From: Pontederia crassipes | Taxonomy: Eukaryota; Streptophyta; Magnoliopsida; Commelinales; Pontederiaceae | Assembly: GCA_030549335.1 (NCBI GenBank) | Contig: CM060194.1 | Coordinates: 15,750,171 to 15,814,170, forward strand | Direction: 5' to 3' | Length of the DNA stretch: 64,000 nucleotides | Part shown: positions 52,363-64,000 of the stretch, piece by piece | Layout of the letters: every line of letters starts with the position of its first letter | Position numbering within the stretch: the first letter of the stretch is position 1 | Made by a program: the position numbers and the translations under genes | Notes under the pieces: generated by a model | What the model was told of the DNA's origin: nothing | Databases searched by the model: none | The model's input: the letters and a program-made list of their open reading frames with translations, nothing else

Positions 52363-53716
52363 ATGTCGGTCATCGATGATTTTAACTCCCTTATGCTCGA
52401 GGAAGATATGTGTGAAGAGGAACTTCTCTTGGCACTCCTTGTAAGTCATCAATATGCATCGCGTCACGAGTCAGCGATGGAACCTATCCTAAGAATGAGG
52501 TGTAGGACTCGATCATTCTCCGGCGTGAAGCTATACATGAGATGTTGGCAGGTCACTGGACACGGGGTTATGCAAGTTTTAGGGTTCACAATACAATGTT
52601 TTCAAGTTAAAAGAGATGTTAGCCACCGAAGGTTTTCAAAAATCGTCACGACAAATGAGTGTGTGTGAGCAACTTGCATTCTTCTTAAATGTTGTTGGAT
52701 TTGGGAAGAGCAACAAAGATCTACAGGAAGCCTTTTCAACACTTCAGGGAGATGATATCTCGTTATTTCAATAGTGTAGTTAACGCAATTTGTTCACTAA
52801 TCAAATAGTTCATTCAATTGCCAAGTGCTGACGTCGGTGTTCCCCATGTGTACAACTTTTCTACCCATACTCAACGGTGAGTTACTCAATGGGGGACATT
52901 GTTCTATTACATTTGTATCCATTGTATGTTACACAACTCCTTTGAACTTCCAACTTATCTTTCTTGTAGAATGCACTCGAGGATATCAATGGGACCCACA
53001 TACCTGGGCATATTAAGAAATCGAAGCAGTTCTCATTTTGCAGCCGTAAGATTTTTTTATCATAGAATGTAATGGCAGCCATTTCTTTTGACAACTCCTT
53101 CCTATATGTCTTCACTGGGTGAGAAGGTTGAGCGGGTGACATGAAGGTGTTAAATTATGCATCGAAGAAGGGGATTTCGTCGTACCAGAATGTTTGTAAA
53201 TTGTTATTAATAAAGTTTAAGTGATTTAGTATCTTCTTACAACATAGACTAACTCATGCACAGAGAAGTACTTCCTTGTCGGCTCAAGATATACCAACAC
53301 CGATAAGGTTTTGGTATCGTATAGGGGTGGATATATCATTTGGGAATGTTCAATGTAAACACGCAGGCTGGAAGCTATCATCATGCAAGAGAAATGTAAA
53401 ACTATCATCATGCAGAACTACGAAACTACGTCGAGAAAACCTTTGGCATTCTTAAAAGATGATTTAAAATCATCCGCCTACAATTCAGCATTCTTTTAAG
53501 ATGCAACGTCATGTTGTTTTAGCATGTTGCATCATACACAATTTCATAAGATGTTATCACAGAGAGGACAAATACTTCAATATGAGGTTGCAGCCAGAAC
53601 CTGATGAGCTTCGAGCCAACGATAGGGTTCCATACATTGATGTCGGGCAAGATGAAAGGAGGCGAGGAGATCAACAACGTGAGTTAATCTCTGAGATGAT
53701 TATTGCTTATCATTAG
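52363..53716 (+). pseudogene. PIF/Harbinger DDE transposase (ORF2), broken
   Basis: N-terminal blocks: MSVIDDFNSLMLEEDMCEEE (52363), then RRFSKI.., VCEQLAFFLNVVGFGKSNKD (about 52664) matching the conserved EQ.A.FL..VGHG region. DDE blocks: DINGTHIPGHI (about 52980), FCSRKIFLS, MAAISFDNSFLYVFTG, AGDMKVLNYA (about 53131), GKYFLVGSRYTNTDKVL (about 53265), RNYVEKTFGILKRRF (about 53421) and VLACCIIHNFIRCYHRED (53506), with the end at TAG 53714-53716. The first catalytic Asp (usually in IDGTHIP) is Asn here; the second Asp (AGDMKVL) and the Glu (VEKTFG) are present. Frameshifts and stops separate the blocks. It is a dead copy. Confidence 0.85.
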
Positions 53717-55766
53717 GGTACAAACCATCTGGTTCACTCTAAGATTGGATATTTATGTTAATCTCAATTCACTTTAAGCTTGGATATTTATGTCATGTAC
53801 AATGTTATTTATAAATTATGTTATGCGAAGCATTAATCCAACAACTTTTCCTAGATAATTGCATGTGACTGCGATTTCGAACACATCTCATTCACTACAA
53901 TGGGAGCCATCAAGCTTCATTTGACTTCCATTCTTCTAGGCTATTCATTTTTATCATTATGTTTAAGTTCTGTCCAATGTCGATAGTCACGAACAAGTCT
54001 TTGTATGTGCTTATGTGAGGTCTGCTATATGAATAAGTCTTTGTATGTGCTTATGATGATCATGAAGAAGTCTTTTGTTCAATATTGTCATATCTGTAAC
54101 TCACTTTGGGAGTAACCTTGTCATGTAACTTGTGATAGTAACATTTGGGAGCTTATATGTACCTTTTATTTGTACGTGCCTATCTTTTCACTGAATATGA
54201 ATAACTCAAAATTTCCTAGAAAATCTGATAATGTACTACATTAATTGATAGTTTCTGGAAATTAAGATGATATGTTAGTGTGAACCGGTTTTACATAAAT
54301 AAAGATGCCACATAAATTAAGATGTTCGATGTGGAAATTTAAGATGCTGGAATCGAACTAGGTCCATCACATGATACCTTAATACCAACCTGTAATACAA
54401 AAATTGAAAAAAGTCGTTGACCATTATAGAACTCCATGCAAACACTGCCAACTGGTACATATGATAACATGCTCAATATCATTGCACAACATTTCCACAA
54501 CTAATAGATAAGCTAGTTTTTTCTTGTCAAACATTTACATATAACAAAGTTCTTTGCAAATCTGAGAATGATATAAAGAAAAAAATGGAACAATTCCTTC
54601 CTTCGACAATAATATTATCACTTCCATCCAATGTCATGCAATATCGATAAGAATACACTTGGCTTCTGATAATACAAACCACAATCTGATACCACATAAG
54701 TGCATCATATAAGGCTTCATGTTGAATAATTACATGATACCACCGACAACAAGAGACTACCAAAGTACATCACATAAGGCTACATACTACATAAGGAAAC
54801 ATTACCCCTAGTATCAAATATAATATTTTCTCCCGCTTAAGGATGCTAATTGAGTCTTCGCTAGATGTAACTTTATTCAACAATTCATGTAGGTCGATCC
54901 GATACTTGTCCGTGAGATGCCTTTTGGGTTTCATGCGCTATGTTGTTGTCCTATCTCCGCAAGCACAAAATGGAGAATCTAATCCGTTATAAGGAGGGGG
55001 GAAACTCACATATGACATCTGAAAGATGTACATAAATGAAAATAACCATGTGACTTTGTTAATGGCCACAGTTCATAGGAAGCAATGCACTTAATCACTC
55101 TACTTGCATAACATGTCCCCGCTACCATGGTTAAACAAATGTTACCCTAGGTTGCCTATCTACATGTCTATGCGCAAATTGTATATGTACATGATTGTGT
55201 ACATTGTCGAGTGTCTTTGTACATTGTCGAATGTGTATGCTCACATGTCTATGAACATGAACTAACTATTGAAGTCATGGAATACCATTTCCTTATTATG
55301 CTTAAAATATTAACGTAATTCAATCTAATTGTTTGGGGTTACTGGCCATCAATTACCTCCTCTGTTTTATGTTACCTGAAGCTAGTACGGGGATAATCAA
55401 CTGCAATTGTTGGCCACCCGAGAGATATACAATGACGACGATGAAAAATTAGGTAATCGGCTTCCTTCTGTGTTTGGGCTTCCGCTGAGAGACTCAGGTA
55501 AGAAGCTCCCGGGATCAAAGAAGCAATGTGGCAGACAAATCAGAGCACAACGATAGGGAATCATGAAGACGCTTACCTTTTTTAGGCCATCTTGGGACCA
55601 GTATTTCCAGGTGACAATGTCGACAACCCGCCAAGATAGAACGGGGGCAAGTAGTGGCGACAATGTCAATGAAAGTGTATATAAGAGCATTCCTTCTGCA
55701 ACTGTAGTTCAACTATCGATAGTCTTAGCCAAAGTGCCCCAGATCAACTTAGTAAGCAAGAGAGAT

Positions 55767-55801
<35 letters not shown>

Positions 55802-56334
55802 TGGCAGAGTGGTTCAATGGAAGGACATGGGACTTCATCGAAGGCTTGCCTTTCTAGGCGGCAACGACGAAAATCGAGAGCGATAGAAGATGATTCCCTT
55901 CCTCACGCAGTAGCTACTGTGCTTGGCCGCACGGGTGGTGATGGGGGAACCCTAGCCATGTAAAAGACAATCGATTGAATGGAAAGAGACGACCGACTTC
56001 ATGTTGAGTAAGGGCATAATAGTCATTTCATTTAGTGGTTCTATTTGTGGGATCTTGCTCTATTAGTTCGCCAAATGTCCGCCTTGACCTCCTACTATTA
56101 GATCTTGCTCTGTCGAATCTCATGAACATGGATCAACGAATATGAATGGTGAAATGAAAAAAAATAAGATTGATCTTCAAATTGTATTAGTTGTTATAAC
56201 TTTTGGGCGAATAAAAAGGAAAAAAAGTGATGTACCTATTAATTGGCCTTTTCCTGGTGTTCCAATTCTGGTTTCAAAAATATGAATAAAATCGTGATTA
56301 ATTTAGTTTTAAGATAGATTGTGCTGAAGTATAC

Positions 56335-56369
<35 letters not shown>

Positions 56370-57083
56370 CATTTGTGCTACTAATCTGTTAGTCTCTGTA
56401 CTCTATCAACATTTATTCATAATAAAGGCGGGATACGATATGTAATGTTCATATTAACCACATGAACGTTTCTTAATTTAATTTGGTGATCAATGGTATT
56501 TAAAAAAAAACCTAAATTAATAAAGTGCATTCACTTTTTTCTTGTATTTTTCCTCAATGATAGAGCAAGACATGCAAACTAACAGTGGATACTTATTGCA
56601 AAACAATTAGATTATATTGACATAAAAGATATCCCCTGTTTTGTGGAAATTCAGATTGGCAATTCCTCGCGGACTTGCACACATTTTTTTGCCAGCTGCT
56701 GACACCCAATTTTTCATGGACTTTTATTTTTGTTAAGATTACAAATTTTAGGGAAGAATTAAAAACCGGTTAGCATTCAATCGATCCATTGACCAGAATA
56801 GAAACTATAATAAATGTATAATATAACTTAAAAGTGTAGGTCGTCTTCCTTGCAAAAATATGATAAATAGCCTGTCAAATAATTCACTCAATGCTCGTCG
56901 TTCAATTCTCTCATTAATATTGCCAACAAATTAACACGATAAACAATTGCAAAGAAATCTTAATGCTGAGATCCGACAATCCACCTTATTTCGGAGTTGC
57001 AAAATCGCCAAAGAACCACGCAGCCGAAAAGTGCCTTTTTCTGAAAGCTAGCACAAAGGAAACAATAATGATACTGGATTCCC
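53717..57083. other. Region between the Harbinger element and ValRS
   Basis: No gene is recognised. The right Harbinger terminus should lie here but was not found. A tRNA-like B-box (GTTCGATTCC, minus strand, about 54350) lacks a convincing partner. 55390-55960 is slightly GC-richer. A (GA)n run lies at about 55757-55801 and an (AT)n at 56339-56366. The 3' UTR of ValRS presumably occupies the last ~200-300 bases. Confidence 0.45.
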
Positions 57084-60000
57084 TCAGTTTGTCTGTTGAT
57101 CAAGATCTCTCTCAGCTTCATCAATAAGCCTGAGTTCTTCCAATAATGCATTAAGTTTCTTCATGTGTTCTTCTTGGACGCTCGGGGGAGCTTTGTCGCT
57201 CATTTTCTGTGCCAAATAAGTTTGCAACCTGCAGACATCATGGAACACGACAACATCAAGCAGAGAACACTTGGTTAAAAGAAAAGGATGATGCCTCAGA
57301 AAATGTACATATTACCTCATTGGTAAGACAAACTACAAACAAGAAGAGAATAGCGCAAGAAACTTTATAACATCCAGTATGAGATAGTAAAGCATCGTAC
57401 GGCAGTGAGTTTCAAAATTGGACGGCTAACAAACCTCTATCCCAATAAGAAAAATGGTCGATTTCGTAAAAATAAGAGTAAAAGAAGGATGGAAGACAAC
57501 CTTCTCAAAGATTAATGATAATTACACGTGGACAGTTTTAGCTTCATTTCAACTACAATAGGAATGTGGTTTTTTTTTATGAGAATAGGAATGTGGTTAA
57601 CATAATCTCGCAACATTGATATAGCTAACCTAGGCATTGCCGTAAGTCACCATAATATGGTGTCATCATAATGAATTCTTAAACAAAACGTCACACATAT
57701 TGAAATTTTTTGTTTGCAGTGTGTTCAATAAAAGGAACTATGGAATCATCCCATCAAGTTGACTACTTTCTTTGGGGCAAAGGCCAAGTTGACTATTTGT
57801 TTTTTTTAAAAGAAAAAGTTGACTATTTTGCCCTGCACATTCGTTGGTTCCAACAGGCACTTTAGATCTTTACTTCTGGAAGACTCTCCCACTCGGATCA
57901 ATTTTTTTTTTTTTTTTTGAGAGGACACTCGGATCAAAATTGAATTTAAAATGAATGAAGAAAGACAATATCTAGCTTTTGGTACAGATTTAGAAGGAAC
58001 ATATTGGCAGAATGATTAGTGTCATTTGACACTATTACTGGAGTTTAGCTACCATTAGTTGAATACTTGCCCTAACACATTACGACAGATCCAGTGAGAC
58101 AACAAAATAGCTAAAGATATTTGAGAACTTAGTTTTTTCATTAAACTATCAAATAGCAATAATGAACACTTAAATGCGAGAAGCATGTAGAAAATGCAAA
58201 CATTAAGTTTCATTTCACTCAATACTTGTAAACACTTTAACATGACGCATCTCCTATTGCAATAAATATAAACTTTAACATAGCAATGAAGAATGCATCA
58301 GTGGAGCTATTAGGAAGCTCACCTCTTTATTTCTTCCCTTCTCTTCCTGAACTTTGTTCGTTCAGCTTCTGTATTTACTGTTACTTGGAGATATACAGAA
58401 AGATTTTCATTCACAACATCAACTGCACATCCTACTGGAGCTGCATCATCTTCAGTTAAAACCTGGATATTTATGCCAGCCAGAATGTCAATGATAATGT
58501 AAAGTCATCATGAGATTAACTGATAATATAAAACACTCTTGAGTTGGATGTTGACCTTTCTTATTATATAGAAAAATATAATTGACCAGTTAATATTCCA
58601 TGTTTTTAACAAATAGTATACTCCATTTTTAATAAAACATAACTATAATGCTTTCTACAGATTAAAAAAATACAACCTTCAAGGATGATACTGAAGCAAG
58701 GGTAATTATCTCAAATTCATAGGTTTTGATGGTACTAGCAATATCCTGCCCTCGAGAAAGCACAAAAGCTGGATATCTGAAATTTAAAATAAGAGAACAT
58801 GAGAACAATGAAAATGTTTAAGCAATAAAAAAATCTTCAAATAACAGTTTAAACTGCACATTAGCACAGTATATCCCTAAAAAAAATAGCAAGCTATGTG
58901 GTAATGGATGTATGGACCTTTCACTCTTGCTGCTTTGTGGGCGTAATGATCTTAGCTTTGTCACTGCAGCATTAACAATTTCCATATCACTTTCAATGGC
59001 ATCATTTGTCCAGGCCTGCGATATGTCATAAGGGATAATCAACAGAGCTCTTTTTTCCAGAGTAAAAAGGATCACTAATGGAAAACAATAGTGATCAGTT
59101 ATATTGTTGTTAGGATTATGTTACTCATATTTCAAAAGTAACCTTCAGAGGTGAGGCACCATATATTAGCCAAATACAAATTTTATATGAAAATATTACC
59201 TCGATAACTGATGGATAATCAGATATCATTATTGATTCTTTTCTACAACTTCCTTCTGCTTGAGGAAGGCGTTGCCATAATTCTTCTGTAACAAAAGGCA
59301 TGAAAGGATGGAGCAGACGAAGACCAGTATCCAGGCATACCCACAAAGTGTCCTTCGAGGCTGCTCTTTCAGTTTCAAACTCTTCTGAATTTGTAAAGAA
59401 ATAAGGCTTAATAACTTCAATGAAGATGTCACATAATTGATACTGCCACCATGAGTATACTGCATTAGCTGCATCTGCAAATTTCGATGCCTCAAAGGAC
59501 GATATAGTTTTTGCTACGGCTTTGTTTAGAACAGAAAGTATCCACTTGCAGCTTGATGGCATGGAAGTTGTATCAAACATCATTGGAGGACTATAGTTAT
59601 CTCCAAGTTTCATCATGGCAAATCGTATAGCATTCCACAATTTGTTACACCAATGCCGACAGGAAACCACTCGAGATACATCCATGTTGATCTTATCTGA
59701 CTACATAATGGAGAAAAATCGAATGGATGAAATATCAACATAAAAATAGATTGGACAAGTGTGAAGACTGAATAAGGAGTAAAACCTGAGCAGTGTAGGT
59801 AACAAGTGCAAAGCGGAGAGCATCAGCACCACATTCAGGAATACCATTTGGGAAGTCTTTCGTCTGTCCCTCCTTTGCTCGCTCCAATTCACTCCGATCC
59901 AGGTTACCAGCTTCAAGCCTTTTGTGGAGACCATCAAGTGATATTCCATTTATTACTTCAAGTGGATCAATAACATTGCCTAAAGATTTGGACATTTTGC

Positions 60001-63000
60001 GTCCATGCGCATCACGAATGATAGGGTGTAGATAAACCTGTGGTGATCAGGAAAATAAAGTATAAAGTTATCAGTAGGATCAAAATGACAAAACATAAAG
60101 GAAATGACACTTCATGAAAATTATATTGCTCTAAAAAAAATAATCTTAAGTATTCCAAAAAGTTCAGACAAAAAGGAGGATGCCTGAAAGACATATACTT
60201 GTATGGTATCATTATAAAAACATAGAAAAACGGAATTCACACAAAAAAAATCATAGACAAAACAGATAGACGCAATGTACCTCTTGGACTAACTGAAACC
60301 TTAAACTTCATATAGCAGTGGAAGAAGGAAATAATGACTACGAGATTTTGGTAGTCATCCACTTTGTATTAAGAAACAAAACCCGTGAAATGTACAGAAA
60401 TGACAGGCAAAAAAAGAAAATCAAAAGCATGACTAAGACGGGTGTGGAAAGCTGTACTCATGTAAGCGTGTGCTTATTGGCATCATTGAATGCAAAGTCT
60501 TTGATCTCTTTCATTTATGAGGCGTAGCACATAGGCAGGAAGGCACACCTGCATGGCATACTTCCATCGCAACTACCATATGAAACACAACCCCCAAAAC
60601 CCCTCCCCTCCCCTCCCACATGCTAGCAGAATATTAATTCATAGGAGGAAACAGAATAGTTCTTCCAAAGACAACGGAAATACACTAAAGCATAGCAATC
60701 AAGATCTTATAATGTTTTGTATTCAGATACACATTATTATTAAGTTCTCTTCAATATTTGCATTTTGCTAGTGTCAATTATGAATGCATGCAGATCAATC
60801 AGAGAGTGGACTATACCTTTCTAAAGGGCACATTGCCTCCAAGTTTCATTCCTAGCATAACCATTCGAGCCACCCAGAAGAACAGGATATCATGGCCAGT
60901 TTCAAGCAATGCAGTTGGGTAGAATGCCTTGAGGTCTGGTGTTTTGTCTGGCCAGCCAAGCACAGATAGTGGGAATAGACCAGATGAGAACCATGTATCC
61001 AGTACATCCGGATCTTGGGATATCACAAATTTCTTTCCTGGGAATTTGCCCTTTGCCTCAGAGATAGCTTCCTCTTCATTTCGTCCAACAACCCAGTGGT
61101 CATTGTATGAACCCAAATCCTTAAGATTGTCATCATCAAATGTGACATACCAAGCAGGTATACGGTGTCCCCACCAAAGTTGCCTTGAGATGCACCAATC
61201 ACGTATCCCTTCTAACCACCTGCACGATGAAGACCATGGTCATAAAAATAACTGCTTCTAACATAACATGCTAAAAAGGGTATAGAAAGTATTAGAGATG
61301 TCACAACTTTGCGTATGAATGTTAACAAGTACCTCCTCCATTCTTGCTCATATTGATTTGGAATTATCTCAATCTTTTTTTCATCGCTCATGACAGCATC
61401 TAGAGCAAGCTTTGCCATACTATTGCAATCAACAAACCACTGAGGCTTTATCATAGGTTCAACGACGTCATCACTTCTCGAACAAATGCCAAGATTCATT
61501 TCATTCTTCTGAGCTCCTCTATATAATTCCTGTTTCATAAACAATTACTTGAGTTAATATATAGAATATCATTTTTTTCTGGGTTGATTTTTTTTGAGAG
61601 AGGGTAAAGGATGTAATACCCTTTGCATTTATCCAATTCCTTTTCTAGATTGATGAAGACATATAAAAGGTAAATGCAAAAGGATTTTAGATTTATAAAG
61701 ACTATAAGCACAAAACCTTTGTGACATAGGCATTAAAACATTCTTATAGGTGAGTACAACCATGCCACAAAAATAATTTCTACCTAGCAGGCAATCCCTT
61801 GAATATTCAAATGCAGAGCTATCAAACTAGTTGACAAACTGAAGTTAAAACTTTCTACTTGCAAGGACCTCCACAAGTAGAACCTTCTGTTTTGCTAACT
61901 TTATCTGGACATATTTCATATTCTCAGAATGCTAAAAGAAAATACTCATTCAATCAAGCAAAATAATAAAATAGGAATAGCTCAGAAGTATAAAAAAAGT
62001 TGTGATTCCTTAATTAAAAGAGGCCTCAGAATTGAACAAGTATGGTATATGATGCTTGAATAATTAATGTGATTAGTCAAATGATCAGCTACAAGGCTCA
62101 TATGAAGTCGGAAAAGGATGCTGTAGAAACTCTGCTACAACCAGTAGAAACTATTGACCGGCTTCATCAAGAAATGCATAATTTAGAACTCCAAGTTGAA
62201 GATTTGGAATACAAATATCTGGTACATCCTTAAAAAAAGATATCTGGTGCATCAGTTGGACTCCATGTGAACAAAATGAAGCGAAAACGAATCCTATTCC
62301 CAAAGAAGTTCTTCCTCCCACCAACCCGCCTCCGGGAGACCCTGCCGGCAGCAGCATCCCCGAAGAACCTCTTCCTCCCATCAATTTACTAATGCTTGTT
62401 TAATTAAAATTGAGTTTGCTAATAGAATATCTTTACCGAATAAGTCTGTTTTGAAAATATAACAGCTTTGAGATGGAAGTACCGTGTATGAGAGAACATG
62501 ACTTATTAAGAAAATCCTATTCAATAATTCTCACTTGTAAATATTATATAAGTTAACCAACCATCTCTTATTAGAATAGTTGGTTTTAAGTTCCATTGAG
62601 AAACCAAGATACATTTCCTTGGGATACTTCAGGGTCTTCATTCAGGGACTGCTGTATCCAATTTTTAACTTACAACTTTGTAATATTCATACACCTTGTT
62701 TGTAATTTTTTTGAGGAGGAGGAGGAGGAGGAGGAGGAGGAGGAGGAGGAGGAGGAGGAGGGGGGGGGGGGGGGGGGGGGCACCTTGTTTGTAATACCAG
62801 GGGGAAAAAAGGATATACTTGTTACTGCTAAGTAAAAATAAAGATGATTGTGCATTCAGAAAGGAAACCGACAAAAGAAGAGATACCTTTGCCTTCAATG
62901 CCTCAACAATAGCAACACGAGCTGTGAAACGAGGCATCCCTTCAAATTCATGACCACCATTGCTATTTATTTTTCCATCATCAGTAAAGATGTTAATGAA

Positions 63001-63975
63001 ATCAAGATTATGGCGTTTTCCAACTTCAAAGTCATTAGGATCGTGAGCAGGGGTAATCTTCACAAAAGATTTAAAATGAAATTAGACTTCTGCATCAAGG
63101 AATGAGAGAAAAGCTCACGAAAACAGTTTTCCTGCTAAGCGAGAAGATGCAAAATGATGTTTCTCTTAATGTAAACATGGTTACCTTGACAGCACCAGTT
63201 CCAAATTGAGGATCAACAAGTATGTCATCACATATTATTGGCAGCTTCCTTCCGTTAAAAGGATGAACTGCATATTTTCCATGTAAGTGAGCATAGCGTT
63301 CATCTTTAGAATGAATAGCAATTGCAGTATCACCCAGCATTGTCTCTATTCTTGTGGTGGCTACAACAATCTCACCCAACCCTCCTTCAAGAGGATATGC
63401 AAAGGAAGTCAATACACCAAACTGAACTTCATGGTCATAGCCAGGAACCTTTCTCGAAATTTCTTCTTTGATTTCAATATGGTCAACCTAAAGCATCAAT
63501 GGTAAATAGCATGATAGAACCTAGATTTGAAACATAATACCAACACCAGAACTTTGTCATAATTTAAAAGTAATACCTCAATATCTGATATGGCTGTTCG
63601 CAGAGTGCAGTCCCAGTTCACTAAGCGGTGAGCCCTGAGAACCATGCAAAATAAGAATGTGCTTAGTGCTAATTAGAGAAATAAATTAATATAGAAATCC
63701 AGGTGAAAAATGATTAGGAGTCAGTAGAGACCTATAGATTAAACCTTCTCTATAAAGCCTGACAAATGCCTCAGTAACAGCTTTTGATCTTTCTTCATCC
63801 ATTGTGAAACACTGATTATACAGGAAAATGTTATTACAGTACAGAGCTGGTTATCTGAGAAACAAAATAATAGTTCATGCAGTCTTCTTACCTCACGAGA
63901 CCAGTCAAGAGAAGCACCAAGGCGGCGTTCTTGGCTTAATATAGTACCTCCATACTGGTCTTTCCATTTCCAAAC
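57084..63975 (-). CDS. VALRS: Valyl-tRNA synthetase, C-terminal 843 aa (gene runs past the right edge)
   Basis: Class I synthetase charging tRNA-Val. Exons on the minus strand: 63975-63892, 63811-63732, 63634-63577, 63487-63185, 63057-62887, 61529-61333, 61219-60817, 60037-59786, 59700-59200, 59015-58918, 58776-58677, 58462-58323 and 57228-57084. All are GT-AG and in frame, 2532 nt to the TGA at 57086-57084. Visible: catalytic-core and editing (CP1) segments [35 protein letters not shown] (editing-domain TTRxET), [59 protein letters not shown] and [13 protein letters not shown] (KMSKS ATP-binding loop). Then the anticodon-binding domain ([26 protein letters not shown]) and a C-terminal coiled coil (residues encoded by the last exon, [17 protein letters not shown]). 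The N-terminus with HIGH and any organelle-targeting peptide lies outside the window. It probably serves the cytosol and organelles, as in other plants. Confidence 0.97.
62102..62233 (+). other. Orphan 43-codon open frame in a ValRS intron
   Basis: Reads [20 protein letters not shown] and continues in a heptad-like, coiled-coil-prone stretch ([20 protein letters not shown]) to TAA. The composition looks more coding than the surrounding intron, but I recognise no family. It is followed by a partial duplication of its last bases (TATCTGGT.CATC at 62215 and 62239). It could be a fragment of another gene or element. Confidence 0.3.
62692..62795. repeat. (GGA)n-G20 insertion flanked by a 15-bp direct repeat
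   Basis: CACCTTGTTTGTAAT occurs at 62692-62706 and 62781-62795. Between them lie TTTTTT, ~16 GGA-type units and about 20 G (62707-62780). It lies in the ValRS intron between exons 62887 and 61529. See findings. Confidence 0.95.
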
Positions 63976-64000
63976 CTTTCAAAGAATGACAATAAAAATA

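Larger units (their letters stand above)
45180..53716 (+). mobile_element. PIF/Harbinger transposon, interrupted by nested CACTA elements
   Basis: Two genes in the same orientation define it: a Myb/SANT-like ORF1, split into 45180-45689 and 51118-51780, and a DDE transposase ORF2 at about 52363-53716. Removing the inserted CACTA (45690-51117) leaves ~3.1 kb of coding-bearing sequence, a normal size for the central part of such an element. The coordinates given are the recognisable coding span; the inverted-repeat ends were not found. Both genes are broken. Confidence 0.8.

Noticed and set aside
54330-54420. tRNA gene or tRNA-derived SINE
   Set aside because: A B-box-like GTTCGATTCC is present on the minus strand, but the A-box is poor, no cloverleaf fits and no A-tail or target duplication is evident.
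61212-61261. ValRS exon continuing past 61219
   Set aside because: The GT-AG junction and frame into the exon at 61529-61333 are exact; the extra codons are intron read-through.

Overview
The window is nuclear DNA of a flowering plant. It carries intron-rich plant genes (cytosolic GAPDH with the intron right after its start codon, valyl-tRNA synthetase, a plant ankyrin-repeat protein) embedded in very AT-rich DNA full of plant transposons (Helitron, Ty1-copia, CACTA/En-Spm, PIF/Harbinger, hAT-like MITEs). The GC-rich codon use of the intronless cyclin gene hints at a monocot, but that is only an inference. There is no sign of bacterial, organellar-genome or CRISPR sequence.

Layout. 257-13191 is one ~12.9 kb Helitron with both termini, an RPA-like gene (1709-5116) and a decayed Rep/helicase gene (about 9967-13021). 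13192-16200 holds AT-rich repeats, a fossil Ty1-copia end and a broken fragment of a plastid-type Hsp70 gene. 16473-18931 (minus) is an intact two-exon ankyrin-repeat gene. 20225-20640 is a GC-rich repeat-like island and 20641-23705 a second, heavily decayed Ty1-copia fossil. 23.7-34.2 kb is gene-poor: a 150-bp (CT)n, two hAT-like MITE families, and a ~1.4-1.5 kb segment present three times (from about 27433, 30845 and 32215). A short, intronless B-type cyclin-like gene lies at 34314-35348. 35.4-39.2 kb is again repeat-only, with several tandem duplications.

39626-43041 (minus) is a complete 12-exon cytosolic GAPDH gene (337 codons plus stop, all splice junctions resolved by eye). 45.1-53.7 kb is a three-level nest of DNA transposons: a PIF/Harbinger element with a Myb/SANT-like ORF1 and a DDE transposase, split by a CACTA element (45690-51117), which itself holds a second CACTA element (47608-49089, 3-bp target duplication CTC). 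57084-63975 (minus) is the 3' two-thirds or more of a valyl-tRNA synthetase gene (13 exons, 843 residues in the window), continuing past the right edge.

The host genes are unrelated housekeeping or regulatory genes (glycolysis, translation, cell cycle, ankyrin scaffold) and form no cluster. I found no convincing new biological system. The most unusual points are the nested transposon stack, the triplicated MITE-bearing segment, four long G/C homopolymers, a 74-bp A-tailed simple-sequence insertion with a 15-bp target duplication in a ValRS intron, and the N-terminally short cyclin.
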